Below are positions 12,349 through 24,441 of a DNA stretch of 64,000 nucleotides, one piece after another. The notes under the pieces were generated by a model that saw only the letters and a program-made list of their open reading frames with translations, had not been told where the DNA came from and made no database searches. The position numbers and the translations under genes were made by a program. The DNA is from Cinnamomum chago. Its lineage: Eukaryota > Streptophyta > Magnoliopsida > Laurales > Lauraceae. The stretch is from positions 21,032,501 to 21,096,500 of the forward strand of contig CP142457.1 in assembly GCA_038049695.1 (NCBI GenBank). The letters are read 5' to 3'. The first letter of the stretch is position 1, and each line of letters begins with the position of its first letter.

Positions 12349-12634
12349 GTTCGCTCGAGCGAACATGACACTTTGCTCCAGCGAAGTGTCCAGAAAAGGA
12401 TTTGGAGCATTCCAGTAGGCAGTTCGCTTGAGCGGACCCCTTGGTCGCTCGAGCGAACATCCCAAAACTTGTTCCAGAGAGTGGTTAGTTCGAGCGAACC
12501 AATACTTCGCTTGAGCCAACTACCTACTGGATGAGTTCGCTCGAGCGACCTCAACTTCACTTGAGTGAACCCACCCAGACAACCATTGCAGAGAGCTCCT
12601 CGCTCGAGTGAACTCTCCGGTTTGCTCGAGCGAT
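12349..12634. repeat. Array of TTCGCTCGAGCGAAC palindromes
   Basis: About ten perfect or near-perfect units with the core GCTCGAGC are spaced 20-45 bp apart, for example near 12,351, 12,424, 12,447, 12,489, 12,537 and 12,630. Variants include GCTCCAGC, GCTTGAGC and GTTCGAGC, many being single C-to-T or G-to-A changes from the palindrome. Confidence 0.8.
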
Positions 12635-15337
12635 GAGTTTTGTCGGTCAAAGGCTATGTTTGGGACAGTGATGAGTTGTTTAAATGTTTTAGGACTATTC
12701 ATTGAGAACCCCTCTATGTCAGGGGAATTTACTAAGCAATGCATGAGGTCATTTGAGAAAGAAACCACATCACGAAGATTTCATTTGAAGTTTTGAAAAT
12801 CCAAAGTGTATAAGGAGCCCGGAATGTCCCCAAACTCAAAGAGTACCAAATTGTTATTAGATCGACATACGGGATCCCTATTCACTTCAAATAAATCTTG
12901 AATCCGATACTTTACCCGAAATTTCAATTGTTTATTGTATTTCACTGTTCTCGAGATTTATACTACATGATTTATTATTCCTGAAAGCATTGAAATTGTA
13001 CTTGTATTTATTGCTGGCCTCAAAATGCATTGCACGACATGAAGTGACAGTTGTGCCTTTGAGCACACCGTCCCGTTTATTTATGTACTTGCAATTGATG
13101 TATTTCATACATGTTTTAATCTTGTCATTTGACCTATAAGTCGGCACCACTAACTTGGATAACCCTGTTAGTCTGATCCACCGACTTGGAGATCCCCTTC
13201 TTGTCCCGCCAGCTGCAGTTTGGATCCCGCTACCCGGTTATTACCGTGGTCTTGTCCCGATGTTGCAGATTGCTACTGTGGTTCCCGATGCCTGGCTCGC
13301 TACCGTGGTCATGTATAGTATATGTATATATATTTATAAGATCCATTGTTTCTCCTCACCTAGAGTGACTGAGATCAGTGCCTAGTTATTGTTCTGTCAC
13401 TTTAGTGATAGAGGACTTAGCTTCGTGTAGTTGCCATCTTGCTTGTTTCCCGATTCCTTGGTCACCTTTACATGTTTTACTTTGCCTAGTTGTATTTGAA
13501 TAAATGTTTTAACTTGTTTATAGAAATTGTTGTTTAAACATGTTTAAATGTTTTTTAATGTAAATTCATTTATTATTATATTGTCATTGTATTTTACCCA
13601 TTTGCCAAACCGTCGTGTTTGACCCACTCTTTGGTACTAAGGTTCGGACATTGTCTATCCCGAGACGGAGGTTGAGCATGCGGTCGGTGAACCGCAACGT
13701 TTAGTCGAGTGGCATGCTGATGATGTCATTTAGACATTGGATTGCTAGAGAGAGATAACATTTTGGGAAAACTTTTAACCATTCTTTTGGGGATTGGTAT
13801 TTTGTTTATATTGGCCTTTGTTGGCCTCTATTTTTGGAAATGTAATTAAATGATCTTTTATATAACTTTAACTGTTTTTTTGGGAAAACACTAATGATCA
13901 TTGCTCATTCTGATACTTGGTTATACATGTGATTTATCTTGAGAATAGAAATGAATTGTCATTTGATTTGTTTCACGCTTCCGCATTTAAACAGAAACAT
14001 TCATTATATTGATGTGATATCCTCACCGCAAACACTTGTGGGAAATTAAATAAATATTAAATAAATGTTCACACACATCATCAATGTGTCTCGATCCCGG
14101 ATTCCCAGTTCGGGGTCGCGACAGGTACAATGCTAAGCAATCGTTCAAAGTATCACAATAAGGATCAACATGAAAGTCTTTAACACACCATCTGTCAATA
14201 TGGCACATTCACACAAACTGGCAACCGCAGGATATTATATCGCGGCCCTCCCATACTGATAACTAGTTGCGTTAGGAAAAATAGTGCGATGCAAAGGAAG
14301 ATAAGCCCCGCCAAATTCTAATAAAACCCTAAGAAAGTTTATATGCATTGCCGGAGTCTGCTGGCCATGAATGTATATATACCCCTATATGCCATTAATG
14401 AAGCATATAGTACTACCGGAGTTTGATGGCCATCTGATCATAGCTTATCATGATGGTTGAACAATAAATAGCTCCCACCAAGGATGACCAGTGCAAGACT
14501 AAGCTTATAACAACTGAGTGAATGTCCTGCGCCGACTAAAGAAACCAAGTAAATGTCTGTCTGGCTAGGCTACCCTTAAGCGCGTAAGGTCAACTCATAT
14601 TCATACAAGGTCTAATATCTATGTCCTATCCATATACACAATCCATAGTCCATATCCATAATCAAATCCACAACCATGATCCACAATGTCATGGTCTTAA
14701 TCCATTTCCATCATAATCCAAATCCAGCATTGTTCATTCTATTCCACATTCGTAAATGGGTTTTTAAGTCATCATCACAATCCTCTTCTCTAAGGTAATC
14801 ACATCCATCCATTCCTTAGGCCATAGGATGGCCCGCCTAGCCATAGACACAGGTCAAGTGATCTCCATTCATAATCCGGGTCACTGCTAGGAAATCCTAG
14901 GTCCAGGTCCTCTTATTTCCATTTAATTAACAGGTCAAAGAAATAAATAGATACAAGAATGAACAGCAATGGAAGCATCTCATATATTCTCATAAGCATG
15001 CCAATCAAAATAAGAAATAACAAAGGTCCAACCTAGGTCATGGACACCCTTTTTAGGTCTAGGTCCATGTTGGTCAATTCAATTCCTAAATGAAGTTTCA
15101 GATGCTAAGAGATGTGTATATTTGGTGCTCTGAACTTACGGGCATATTTGACAACGTTTAAAGAGAGAATGGAAATCCAATCAATACACTAGACCCTACT
15201 TTGGTGGCCTCAGGGGTCAAGGTTAAGCCCAACCCTTAACTCATGATTGGCTCATCATTGGAAGTCCACATGGAAGGTCAACGGGCTTCACAATAAACCA
15301 AATCATCAAAAACACAAAATCTAGAATTCATTATCTG

Positions 15338-15480
15338 CAGTGTACCCAGTCGACATCCTTAAAGGGTGATTGACCTGGTGGACCGAGAAAGACAGAAAAT
15401 TTGTCTACCAGGTCGACATCAGGCCTAGTGTATCCGGTCGACATCCTGGGCACCTTGGTCGACAGCATGCACATGGATCC
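15338..15480. repeat. Left part of a GTCGAC double-dyad array in the outer LTR
   Basis: Two units of about 43-50 bp (near 15,341 and 15,426). Each has GTGTA, then CC, then (A/G)GTCGAC on the left and (G/T)GTCGAC or a decayed copy on the right. The giant LTR inserted at 15,502 cuts the array; it resumes at 23,066. Confidence 0.7.
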
Positions 15481-16714
15481 TAAAGATAGAGACCTGTCAG
15501 GTGTCAGTTGTGAATTTTGACGCCCTCGGGAAGGACATGGCACGGGGAATATCCATTCATCTATAAATGCTATTTAAATTTTACATCGAAAATGAGGATT
15601 CAGACTACCTTTAAAATCGATGGATCAAGATCGCCAGCTATAGTAATGGCTGTAACACTGTTCTTCAACGAAAGCCAAAGAAATACAGGGAGAAGAATAA
15701 TAAGGTGGGTTCTTCCTCTCATCTAATGTGCTGCCGGCAACATACAACAGTTGTCCTATCACATTGATTTGGGTCTCTTTGGGTCTCTTTGATGTTGGGT
15801 CAATTCAGGGTCATAAGTTAAAGTCCAAATAAAAGTTAATCCTCACATAGCATAATCGTAGTAGATCCAAGTAAAATAAGGTAACTAAAATAAAGAAAAT
15901 AAAAAGGGGGAGGTTCCAAATATTTAAGAAGAGGACCTGCCCCGTTCCTGGATAGCCCTTCTGATCCCTTGGCAAATGATGATGCAAATGAGATTTTGAC
16001 TTGTGATTTCTGTGTTTTTCGTATGCGATCGATACACGAGTGATAAAAGTGAAAGGCCGATGGGTTGTAATTGGTTGAAGGTGGCCGATGGGCCGTGATT
16101 GTTTAAAAGTGTGTGCAAAATCACTTATCTTATCTCGTCATTCTCATTTGCTCAATTTTAGAAATCAGTTCTTCATTCCCTTTTATCATTAAGTTCGATT
16201 AAATATCTGGCACCTGAGGTGGAGGAAGAAATAAAGGAAAAATCTTTTTGGGTTTATTTTGTTGGTTTTATAGTTTTTATGGATTTTTTTATATTCGGGC
16301 TAGAAGGGTCTAACTAGGGGATTTACTTGGATTTACATAATTAATGCTTTATTACTGATCATCGGATTAACCCTGACCTAAGGTCCTAGACCGCCCACAT
16401 TAGCTCTCCCAATTCCTTAACGGAACAGGAAGAGTGATGGGGCAAAACCTAATGCTCTAAGCTACCTAACAAGGTAATCCAATTTATTCCTAGGGTGCAA
16501 ATAACCTAAGTTTGATAGTTCCTACCCCTAAGCAGTTTGTTTGGTAAGATTTTAATTGTTTCAATTTTTTTTGAGTTGAAGGTTGATTAAGAAGTGGATT
16601 AGAGGTATTTTAGGGTTCGAATTAATGTGTTCTTAAATATTTTAAAGTTTTGTTATTTTCAATTTGAATCAAAATTTCAAAAAAATAGTCGAAAGTTGTA
16701 CTTCGGTGTCAAGA

Positions 16715-18220
16715 TAGGGATAGGCGCCCAGGGGGCGGAGCCTATCCTGACTGTTATAATGTTTGTGGGCCTTGTCAACAATTCAACTATATTCCAGCGC
16801 TTGTCAACAATTCAACTATATTTCGGAGTCCCAATTCGCGTTTGTTAGATTATGTTATTGTTTTAGGTTGGTTTTAAGTTTTGGACAATTCTAATTTTAA
16901 TGAGTTCAATATGAGATTTGAGAAGTAGACGAAATTCTCAAGTTGTGACGTCTAAAACAGGGTAGGCCACAAGGGAGGAGCCTATCCTAACAGTTTATGC
17001 TTTCTTGATTTTTTGAGCTTTATTCAGAATTCCAAGGTGGTTTAAGTCAAGATAATTAAGTTTTCAATATGGTTTAATGATTTGGAAGGTTTTGTTTATC
17101 CGGGATTTGAAACTAGATCAAAATCACAATTTGGTGCTTCAGGTAAGGGTAGGCGCCCAAGGGGTGGAGCCTAACCTGACAGTTTATGCTTTTCAAACTT
17201 TTCAATCTCTTTTTGAAATTTCGAGGGTTTTGAGAGTTATGTTTTGGTTTGGGGGAATGTTTTAAGGTTCTAGGATATTTTGTTAAAGTCAATTTTAAAT
17301 TGGAATTCGAAACGTAATTGAAAATCACGATTCGGTGTTTAAGGCAGGGTAGGGGCCTGAGGCGTGGAGCCTATCTTGATAGTTTTTTTTTATTTACTTT
17401 CGGGATAACTCACTAATATTCCGTATTCCAATGGGCTTTAACTGATAAACTTTAATGTTTCAGATTGCTCTAAGTCTCTGAAGTTCAAATGTCAAAGTGA
17501 TTTGGATCCGGATTTTGAAATAAAATCATGAATTCGCATTTTAGTGAAAGTGGGAGGATAGGCACTAAGGGGGTGGCGCCAGGTAAATTGCATGTGATTT
17601 TCAAGTGTTCCGAATGAGACATAATTACTAGTCATTGAGTCCAGAGATTGTTTTAGGTCCTGGTCTTAATGAGTTTGAGTAATTAGGTGTTTAATGATTT
17701 ATTTCCTGTTGAATTAGTGGATTAGGGTCGAAGTGTAGGCTAGGCGCCACAGGGGTGGAGCCTGTGTTGTCGTTTGTTGGTTTTTAGGGGCTTTAGGTAA
17801 TTTAGGGTTATTTTTAGATTGGATCTTTATGGGATTGGATGCGTTTTGGTGGGAAGTATATTTTCGAACTCGATTGGGATTTGTTTGAATGTCAATTAAT
17901 TAGGCTAAGCTGTGAATTGAGACTTTTCTTAAAATGGGTAGGCTGGGTGGGCACCTAGGTTGTGGTGCCCAGGTGAATTTGGCAGGATGGGCGCCCCAGG
18001 GGGTGGCGCACAGGTGACTGTGTGTTTTAGGGTTTTTAAAGTTCTTAGTTATTTTTAATCCGAATTAATTAGGGTCTTAAGGTCTTTTGAATTAAAGGTT
18101 TTTACTGTATCAATTGGTGTGAGATTAGAGTTTTAATTAATTAGGTTTAATCCTTAATTAGGGCTTTTTAGAGGATGAGCAGGCTAGGCTCCAAGGGGGA
18201 GGAACCTATCCTAACAGTTT
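16715..18220. repeat. Palindrome array spaced about 200 bp, giant LTR copy B
   Basis: Units with GGTAGGCGCC(C/A), a short spacer and GGTGGAGCCTA lie near 16,720, 16,961, 17,146, 17,345, 17,553, 17,731, 17,943, 17,985 and 18,183. Most successive starts are 180-240 bp apart. The dyad is well kept, while the roughly 160 bp between units is diverged T-rich sequence. Units lie downstream of the minus-strand TATA box. Confidence 0.75.
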
Positions 18221-18948
18221 TGGGTTCCCTAATTAATTTTAGTGATTTCTTAATCCAATTTTAGTCCAAATTAGTTAAGATTCTTTGTTTTAGGGTTCTT
18301 AATGATTTGATGATTTTTAAGTTAATTGATTATAATGTTTAAGTTTTTTTCATTAATTCTAGGGTTTATCCTATTTAAGCACGAGATTTGATAACTAGAC
18401 TATCTACCTATTATTTTTGAGTTTTTTGGATGTCTTTTAATTTGTTTTTGGTTTCTCCTCTAATTTACTAAAGAGTAGGGGAAGAGAAGAAGTAATTTTA
18501 TGTTTTATGATCCTTTTTTGGGATTTTCATGACTTGATGATTCAAATGATCCTACGATATGATGTGTGATAGAAAGGATAATTTAAAGTTCAGAACACAT
18601 CAAACAACCAAACATATCATCGTCATGCAATTTCTAAATGAACTAAATGTGGAAGATCGAAAATTGTGTGTTGACACCAAAAATGTCACTTTGCCTCTTC
18701 AACATCAAGAAGTTACATGAAGCCACATCCTACTACAAATAGGCAATGTTACTTCAAGCATCAAATCCTGTTAGAATCAAACAAAAACAACAAGATTATT
18801 CAAAACAGCCAAAATAAGAGTACACATGAAGTTCTGTGCCATTTCAATATTGTTTGGCCTAACTTCACTCTTCTAGCAGTTGAACAGGAGCTTCCAGCAA
18901 CGACAATGTTGAAGACATCAGATCTTCGATCAGAGCCTATGGATGGTC

Positions 18949-19440
18949 TCAAAATACCTCCAAAAGGCTCCATGTCAAGTTTCAGGTCAAACCGATAACG
19001 TTTGACCCTACATCAACCCTCGAATAGCAAAATCAAGCCTCCCAGTGGCGAGAACCACCGAGGCCATCACTCATCAAACAGAGCACATGAGTGACTTCAA
19101 AATTCTTTTAAATGGCTACTTGTCAAGTTTCATGTCATTTCAACAACATTTGACTAGAGTTTGACTCTCAAAAGCCAAACTAGGCCTCCCGGCGGTAGAG
19201 CTCCCCGGGACCGTGATTTCCAAATTACATCTAATGGATCATTTCAAAATGACTCTAATAGGCTCCCTGTCAAATTTTAGATCAATCGGACATTGGTAGC
19301 GCGGCATCTTCCTCGTAATAAAATCAAATCTACTGGTGACAGGACCCCATGCGGCTTTAAGACTCAAACAAAAACCTATAGTTGGTTTTATTTATTGCTC
19401 AGGAGGCTTCACCTCAAATTTCAAATCATTCCAACATCGT
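18949..19440 (+). repeat. Tandem repeats of about 147 bp upstream of the LTR TATA box
   Basis: Three clear units and a weaker fourth begin TCAAAAT near 18,949, 19,097 and 19,244, with a fourth near 19,393. Each has AAAGGCTCC-like, TGTCAAGTTTCA-like and TTTGAC-like blocks. CCTCCC(A/G)G(T/C)GG blocks lie between units. The position upstream of the TATA box suggests enhancer-type repeats. Confidence 0.65.
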
Positions 19441-20323
19441 TTGGCCCATTTTTGGCTTTTGACGGCAAATCGACAACTCTGCACGACAAAGTCTTCGGCT
19501 TTCCCGGAAAATCAGAAACTTTGTGCTCTAATACCCAAGGCTTCTCGTCAATTTTTTTGCAGAGAAATCAGGCCAAATATGTACAAAAATGTTAGGAAAA
19601 ATACTGAAGAAAAAGAAATAGAAAAAAACTGAGAAACAATAGAAAATTGGTGACCCTGGAAATCTGGGTCGCCGGATTTTCGTCGAAAGATTGTTTTTCG
19701 GTCCTTGTTGTTTTCCAAAAATCTTATTTTCGAGGCACGGAATCTGTCAATCTTCAACAACATCACAGATCCGCCACCAAAATCATGAAATCGTCGTCGA
19801 TCTCTTCAACATCACCAACCAGCCGACCAAGAAAGCACACTTTCTGCTCGATCGATCGAGAAATCGACATGACAGATGGCACTGACCCACTAGTAGCAAT
19901 CAATGTTTGAAATTGCATGGTTAGCCGACATTGATCAGTATGAAGATTCATCAGCGATTATCGCAAAAAGAATTCCAAAAGATGCGGCACGACCCGTGAC
20001 TCTTCAAGTGCCTTGGCGACCATTTAATGCAGTTAATGACCCATTTTATGCTAAGTTAATGCAGTCATTTACTCATTATTTTGGACGGCCCAATCAGAAG
20101 CAAGGAAAAAGGAGTTACAAGTCAGCCATAACCATGGCATTAAACCATGTAACTCTTCCCATCATGGAGCTTAAAGGCGATTAAAAGCCCTTAATTCTCC
20201 ATCAGTCAATCAGAAGCCAAGAAAAACAAGTTACAAAGTAAAGAACTAAAAACTTGTAACTCCTCCCATCTTGTGGATTTAATACATTTAAGGCCAATAA
20301 ATTTCCCTCATGGCTACCAAAAG

Positions 20324-20334
20324 CCTATAAAAGG
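20324..20334 (+). promoter_or_regulatory. TATA box of the inner LTR
   Basis: CCTATAAAAGG is a near-consensus plant TATA box. The sequence after it (TCTCCACCATTTTC onward) looks like a leader. It fixes the plus orientation of the LTR at 18,669. Confidence 0.6.
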
Positions 20335-20847
20335 AGGCCATCTCCACCATTTTCAAGGACGGAAAGATCAGAATCCAGACAGAAAAATCCGGCTATCAGA
20401 CCAAAAATACACAAGAGAAAACTCTGCCAAAGTTGCTACAACAACCTCTCCTCCGTTGAAGAAGTCTTACACCGACCACCACTACAAGGTGACCAAAGTC
20501 CCTTGGGGGGTGTCTTCTCCTTCTTCCTTTATGGCTTAGGTGTGGCTTTTCAGCCCGTCTACTCGGCTTTTTATTGGGTATAGGACCTCCTCTTGGTCTT
20601 TATCCTTTAAAAATATGAGGTTTAAGCCGAGCCGAGCAAATCAAGAGCATCCTCTGTTCTCATCTGAAGGATGATGGCGAAGTCCACATATGACTTGTGA
20701 TCATCAATCTAAACGAGTCCCCACAATCTTTTCAGAAGTTAGATCCCCTTTTCTTGCTTTTCAGTGTATTTTGTATTGTTTAAATAGACATAAAAAAATT
20801 ACAACTCTTGTTTTTCATGATTGATAAGAATTGTAAATCGTCTCTCA

Positions 20848-20910
20848 CGGCAAAAATAGCCTTTCACGGCAAAAATCGCATTTTATGGCAAACATCACCT
20901 TTCAAGGCAT
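20848..20910 (+). repeat. Three short tandem units near the LTR 3' end
   Basis: CACGGCAAAAAT-like units of about 20 bp repeat three times with changes (CACGGCAAAAATAGC, CACGGCAAAAATCGC, ATGGCAAACATCACC). They lie in the presumed R/U5 part of the LTR. Confidence 0.6.
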
Positions 20911-21940
20911 TCAAAACAAAACACGTCTCTTTTCTTAAATATATGTGCAATGAAAAACTAGAAAAAAAGTTGATTTCTTTTTCTACTTGCGAAGGTGGAT
21001 CTACGGACCACCATTTGTCAATTCTAAGTAGAGTAGAAAATCTGGCATACCCGTACAAAAAAATGTTGATGCTCGCTTTGCCTTCAGTCGCGAAAGGGTT
21101 GGACCCAACAGATTCTCACGTCCGTTGACCCCGGTAGTATCGTGGGCCTGAAAAGTGAGTCCATCATTATGCACAAAGGTGAAAAATTCCACTTGGGAGC
21201 CACACCTGTGTTGCCTACCCTGCTCAGTTAGGGTTTTCAATGAATTGCAGCGAATGCACAATAGTCTTAGGATTTTCAGCATAATTCTCGATATTTAGCG
21301 ACTGATGCGAATGTCCCAATGCGAACTACTAATGATGCAACTAACGAATCTACGAGAAAGCGATGCAACAAGTGGAGATCTAAAACCCAGACCCTGTCTC
21401 AGAAGGGTAGGCGCCCAGCTTGTCCGGGAGAGGGTAGGCGCCTGGTGGATGGCGCCCACCCTTTCTGTTGGGGGTTCTGTGCGATTTTCTCGATCTAAAT
21501 GATGATGATGATACTACTAATGCGAGATTTAATCTAGTTATGCAATCAGAGCTACGAAATTACTGTAGATCTACTCTATTAGTATGAACCTAAACATGTT
21601 CCTAATATGATGAGATACTAATATCAGATTTATCACAACTAATGCAGATCTATGATGCACAAATGATCTTAAGCATGTTTCTAAGCATGAATGGCAATGT
21701 AATGCAATAAAAGAAGGGAGAGATATAGGAATATTGGTGTAATGATGCGTTTCTCAAGTTCCTAGAATGAAGCTTTCACAAAGACCCATAGCCCCAGTTG
21801 AAGAAATGGAAGCCTCCTCCTCTATTTCCTTTTCTTCTTCTCTAGATCTAAAGTTCTCTCTAATGGTGGCTACCTTTCTTTTCCTTATTCTATAGTTTTC
21901 TCTCTTTTAGGGTAGCTCCCTTTGCAAATGGGGTTAAGAG

Positions 21941-21950
21941 GGATTATATA
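21941..21950 (-). promoter_or_regulatory. TATA-like box of giant LTR copy B
   Basis: The minus strand reads TATATAATCC, followed leftward by a pyrimidine/purine-mixed leader matching that of copy A (after 53,350). It divides the palindromes into an upstream set (22,065-22,515) and a downstream set (21,405 and below). Confidence 0.5.
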
Positions 21951-22064
21951 GAGGTTTGGGATAAGTTTAGGAGTGCTAGGGCTTCATTATTTCGTGCTTC
22001 TAGAAGGTTTCATGCATCCCAAGGCGACTTAAGTTGTTTTAGGGCGAATTAGGGTTTGTAGACA

Positions 22065-22515
22065 GGACGGACGCCCATAGGGTGGAGCCTAGGTGGAACT
22101 ACATAGTCTGGACGCCATAGGGTGGGGCCTTAGATGGGTTCGGTTCATTTTTAAAACTTGGTCCCATTTGGAGTTAGGATTGAATGGATATATGTTCAGC
22201 TACGGGGGACCTACATAGGCACTTAATTGGCTAGACGCCACAAGGGCGGTGCAAAGGCGGAACTGGACATGGTAGGCGCCACAGGGCTGGTGTCAAGGGG
22301 GTTTTCAGCAAGGTGGGCGCCCATGGGGTGGAGCCTAGGTGAGTTTCCTCTCTTATGAGTTGGGGTCTCTATTTGGAGTGGTCTCGGGCTATTTTTAGGT
22401 CAACTAGTGGAATTTGGAGGGTGGGAGCCCATGAGGTGGTGCCTAGGTGGTCTTGGATAGTGTGGGCTCCAAGCCTGGGGCACCTATGTGGAACTCAGTA
22501 AGCCATGTGGCGCCT
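22065..22515. repeat. Upstream palindrome array of giant LTR copy B
   Basis: About eight units of the GGTGGGCGCCCAT, spacer, GGTGGAGCCTAGG type lie near 22,069, 22,107, 22,230, 22,268, 22,310, 22,415, 22,455 and 22,500. They occupy the U3 side of the minus-strand TATA box. Further units of the same type are at 21,190 and 21,405-21,462. Confidence 0.7.
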
Positions 22516-23065
22516 AGGTGGATTTTCAGCATTATTCTAAGGCAAACTTCGACAACTCATAACTTTTGATCCGCTTATCGGATTTGGGTGTTCCACATAT
22601 CGTCGGAAAGCTCTCGAAGTGAAGAATCCAAGGGTCCAAATGCCCTGATGATTAGGGGCTGGAAAGAAGGGAGACCTCTGGATCAATGGATCTGGCTTCC
22701 TAACTTAGGCTAATTGGGAAGCATTTAAGCTAGCTAAGCGTAATCTTCGTGGGAATTGGCCTAAGCATGTCTTAAGTGGTCTGGAATACATGTAACTAGT
22801 GTTGTGGTTCGCTCCTTATAAGTAGTGAATTTGACTAGGGATATCGACGGGATTTGACTTTTCTCTCACTAATTTCTAGAAATTGTCAAACTAAGTCTAA
22901 GATTATCAAGAAGCATCTTTATCTTCATTAATTAATCTGAATTATGCTATTAATCATTCAATTATGGGTGAAATGGGGGCACTACTATGTGTAACATGTA
23001 TTTAAGGCTATCATGGGGGCTAAATGAGGTGTCTACAGCAGACAGGTTTCCAATCTGAAATTTTG

Positions 23066-23305
23066 TAGTGTGTCCGGTCGACATCCACCAAGGGTGGTCG
23101 ACCGGTTACACGTGGAACACCGGGACTTGGTTTGTCAATCCGTAAAATCTGGATAGTGTACTCGGTCGACATTTGGCAAGGATGGTCGACCAGATGTACT
23201 GAAATTCTGGGACAAAATGACAAACCAACTCTTAGCTGTTTCTTGAGTTTCACTGTGTATCCACTCGACATCCTCCAAGGCTGGTCGACCGAGTACACAC
23301 GAAAT
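23066..23305. repeat. Right part of the GTCGAC double-dyad array in the outer LTR
   Basis: Three units start at 23,067, 23,156 and 23,251, about 90 bp apart. Each is about 43 bp and has a palindrome within a palindrome: an outer GTGTA...TACAC pair, inside it CGGTCGAC and GGTCGACCG, with a spacer containing CAAGG. The array continues the one cut at 15,480. Confidence 0.8.
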
Positions 23306-24441
23306 TCTAATTTTCAGATTTCTAAAACTTCTCCAATTTACTTCAATTTCAATCAAAACTCCATCATCTCGTCCCAGTCAACACCAAACCATCCAAAAAC
23401 ATCAAACTCCATGCAAACATCACAAAACCAGTATCAATTGGGCCATAGATCTTCCAAATGGAAAATCCCATCCATAATTGGCCAAAATCCATAAAATAAG
23501 GCTTAAAAGATAGATCTAGGCAATCAACATACACGTGAATTGATCACAGAATCAAATAAAGAAATCACGTATTCTATGCTAAGTAGGTATATTGTACTTA
23601 TCTCAAAACCAATGCAAGGTTTCTAGGATTGAACTTTCAGATCCAAGGTCCAAGTCCTCTAATCCAAGCTCTAATGGCTTCCAATCTCTCAAACAGTCCC
23701 CAAAACTCAAATATATGAAGATCTAAAACTCCTAAACCCAAATCTACAAGAGAATTGCATAAGGAGAATGATTTCTAGAGAGAAAAAGAGAATTTCATGA
23801 AAATTGAACTTGGTAAAGGGAATTACCTTGTCTTGAAGAGAAAGAAGAGAGCTAGAAGACGAGAGAGGTCCTCTAGCTTGCTAATAACAATAGCTTGTAG
23901 TAGATCTTCTTTTTAGTAGTAGGAAACCCTATATCTAGGTTTTTAGAGAGAGAGAGAGAGTTGGAGGGGATTCTTGGAGGGAAAGGAAAGAAATGAGAGG
24001 AATGGAGGGAAATTAGGGAGAGAAGAGAGAAATAAAGCTAGAGATCGTTTGGGCTGGGAATGGTTTATATTTATATCATTTGTGATGGATGTGTCATGGC
24101 CAAAGTGCCCTTTCTTGGGCCAAAGTTTGGATGAGTACATGGGCATTTAGGGTATTTTAGGTGTAGTTTGCAAATTCTCAAATGGAAACCCTTTCTATTA
24201 GTTCTAATTACTTCAAAGGGCCTCTATCTAACTAACAAACTCCCTAAAGTCCATCTAATGCCTTATTGACTTTATAAATGACAAATATGGACTAATTCCT
24301 CGAGAATAGGCTAAAATCGTAGGAAAATACTAAACTACCCTTACTAACCCCTATTGATTAGTATAAGTAGATATCATTTACTATAATTACAGCAATTCAA
24401 ATATAAGTGAAGGTCCACAAGGGGTGGGGCCTCACATGCTG

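Larger units (their letters stand above)
10989..14123 (+). mobile_element. Solo LTR nested in the outer LTR, 3,135 bp
   Basis: It starts TGTAAGACCCCGTCCC and ends TCGGGGTCGCGACA, with GGTAC duplicated exactly (10,984-10,988 and 14,124-14,128). A TATA-like TTTATAAGG is at 11,494-11,502 on the plus strand, followed by a CT-rich leader with TAGGGTTTT motifs. A palindrome array built on GCTCGAGC lies at 12,349-12,634. The ends suit Ty3-gypsy. Open frames around 12,250-12,790 are shadows of the palindromes, not genes. Confidence 0.9.
18669..21110 (+). mobile_element. LTR nested in the giant LTR, about 2.4 kb
   Basis: It starts TGTTGACACCAAAAATG and ends TTGGACCCAACA, so the termini TGTTG/CAACA are inverted. 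Removing this stretch brings the host LTR to the length of its other copy, and both flanks align to that copy. A strong plus-strand TATA box, CCTATAAAAGG, is at 20,324-20,334. No clear 5-bp duplication is visible (TTGTG and GATTC), so the exact edges are uncertain. It carries its own upstream tandem repeats instead of the compact palindromes of the other LTRs. Confidence 0.55.
15502..23037 (-). mobile_element. Giant Ty3-gypsy-type LTR, probably solo (about 5.1 kb without its own insertion)
   Basis: On the minus strand it starts TGTAGACACCTCATTTAG (23,037 downward) and ends at CTGACA (15,502). It aligns end to end with the LTR at 44,359-57,662 in the opposite orientation: the first 170 bp, the region just 5' of the palindromes, the leader after the TATA box (21,941-21,950), the 16,150-16,440 block and the last 400 bp all correspond. 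Removing 18,669-21,110 leaves about 5,094 bp, against 5,404 bp in the other copy. The 5-bp flanks, TCAGG and GCAGA, match only in part, so the edges may have mutated. Sequence past the LTR end does not match the other copy's internal region, which favours a solo LTR. Confidence 0.75.
10443..24436 (-). mobile_element. Outer solo LTR of a three-level nest (about 3.3 kb without insertions)
   Basis: It starts TGTAACACACCAATTAC and ends GTGGGGCCTCACA, with TGCTG on both sides. Inside are two younger LTRs, 10,989-14,123 and 15,502-23,037. Removing them leaves about 3.3 kb. Both inner flanks carry the same family of palindromes (15,338-15,480 and 23,066-23,305), which confirms that they were once continuous. 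A minus-strand TATA-like sequence is at about 24,064-24,078, followed leftward by a pyrimidine-rich leader. The type of ends suggests a Ty3-gypsy LTR. No internal domain remains. Confidence 0.8.

Noticed and set aside
12252-12796. Overlapping frames of 62-132 codons with repeated SSLERT or RSSE residues
   Set aside because: Produced by the CTCGAG palindrome array. Open on both strands because the repeat lacks stop words.
15497-23042. Perfect TSD for the giant LTR copy B
   Set aside because: The 5-bp flanks TCAGG and GCAGA match at three positions only. A shift to GTCAGG/GACAGG would need a 6-bp duplication, so the call was left open.
15338-23305. Regularly spaced palindromic repeats resembling a CRISPR array
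   Set aside because: The DNA is a plant nuclear LTR. Units vary, spacers are related to one another, and no cas genes exist.
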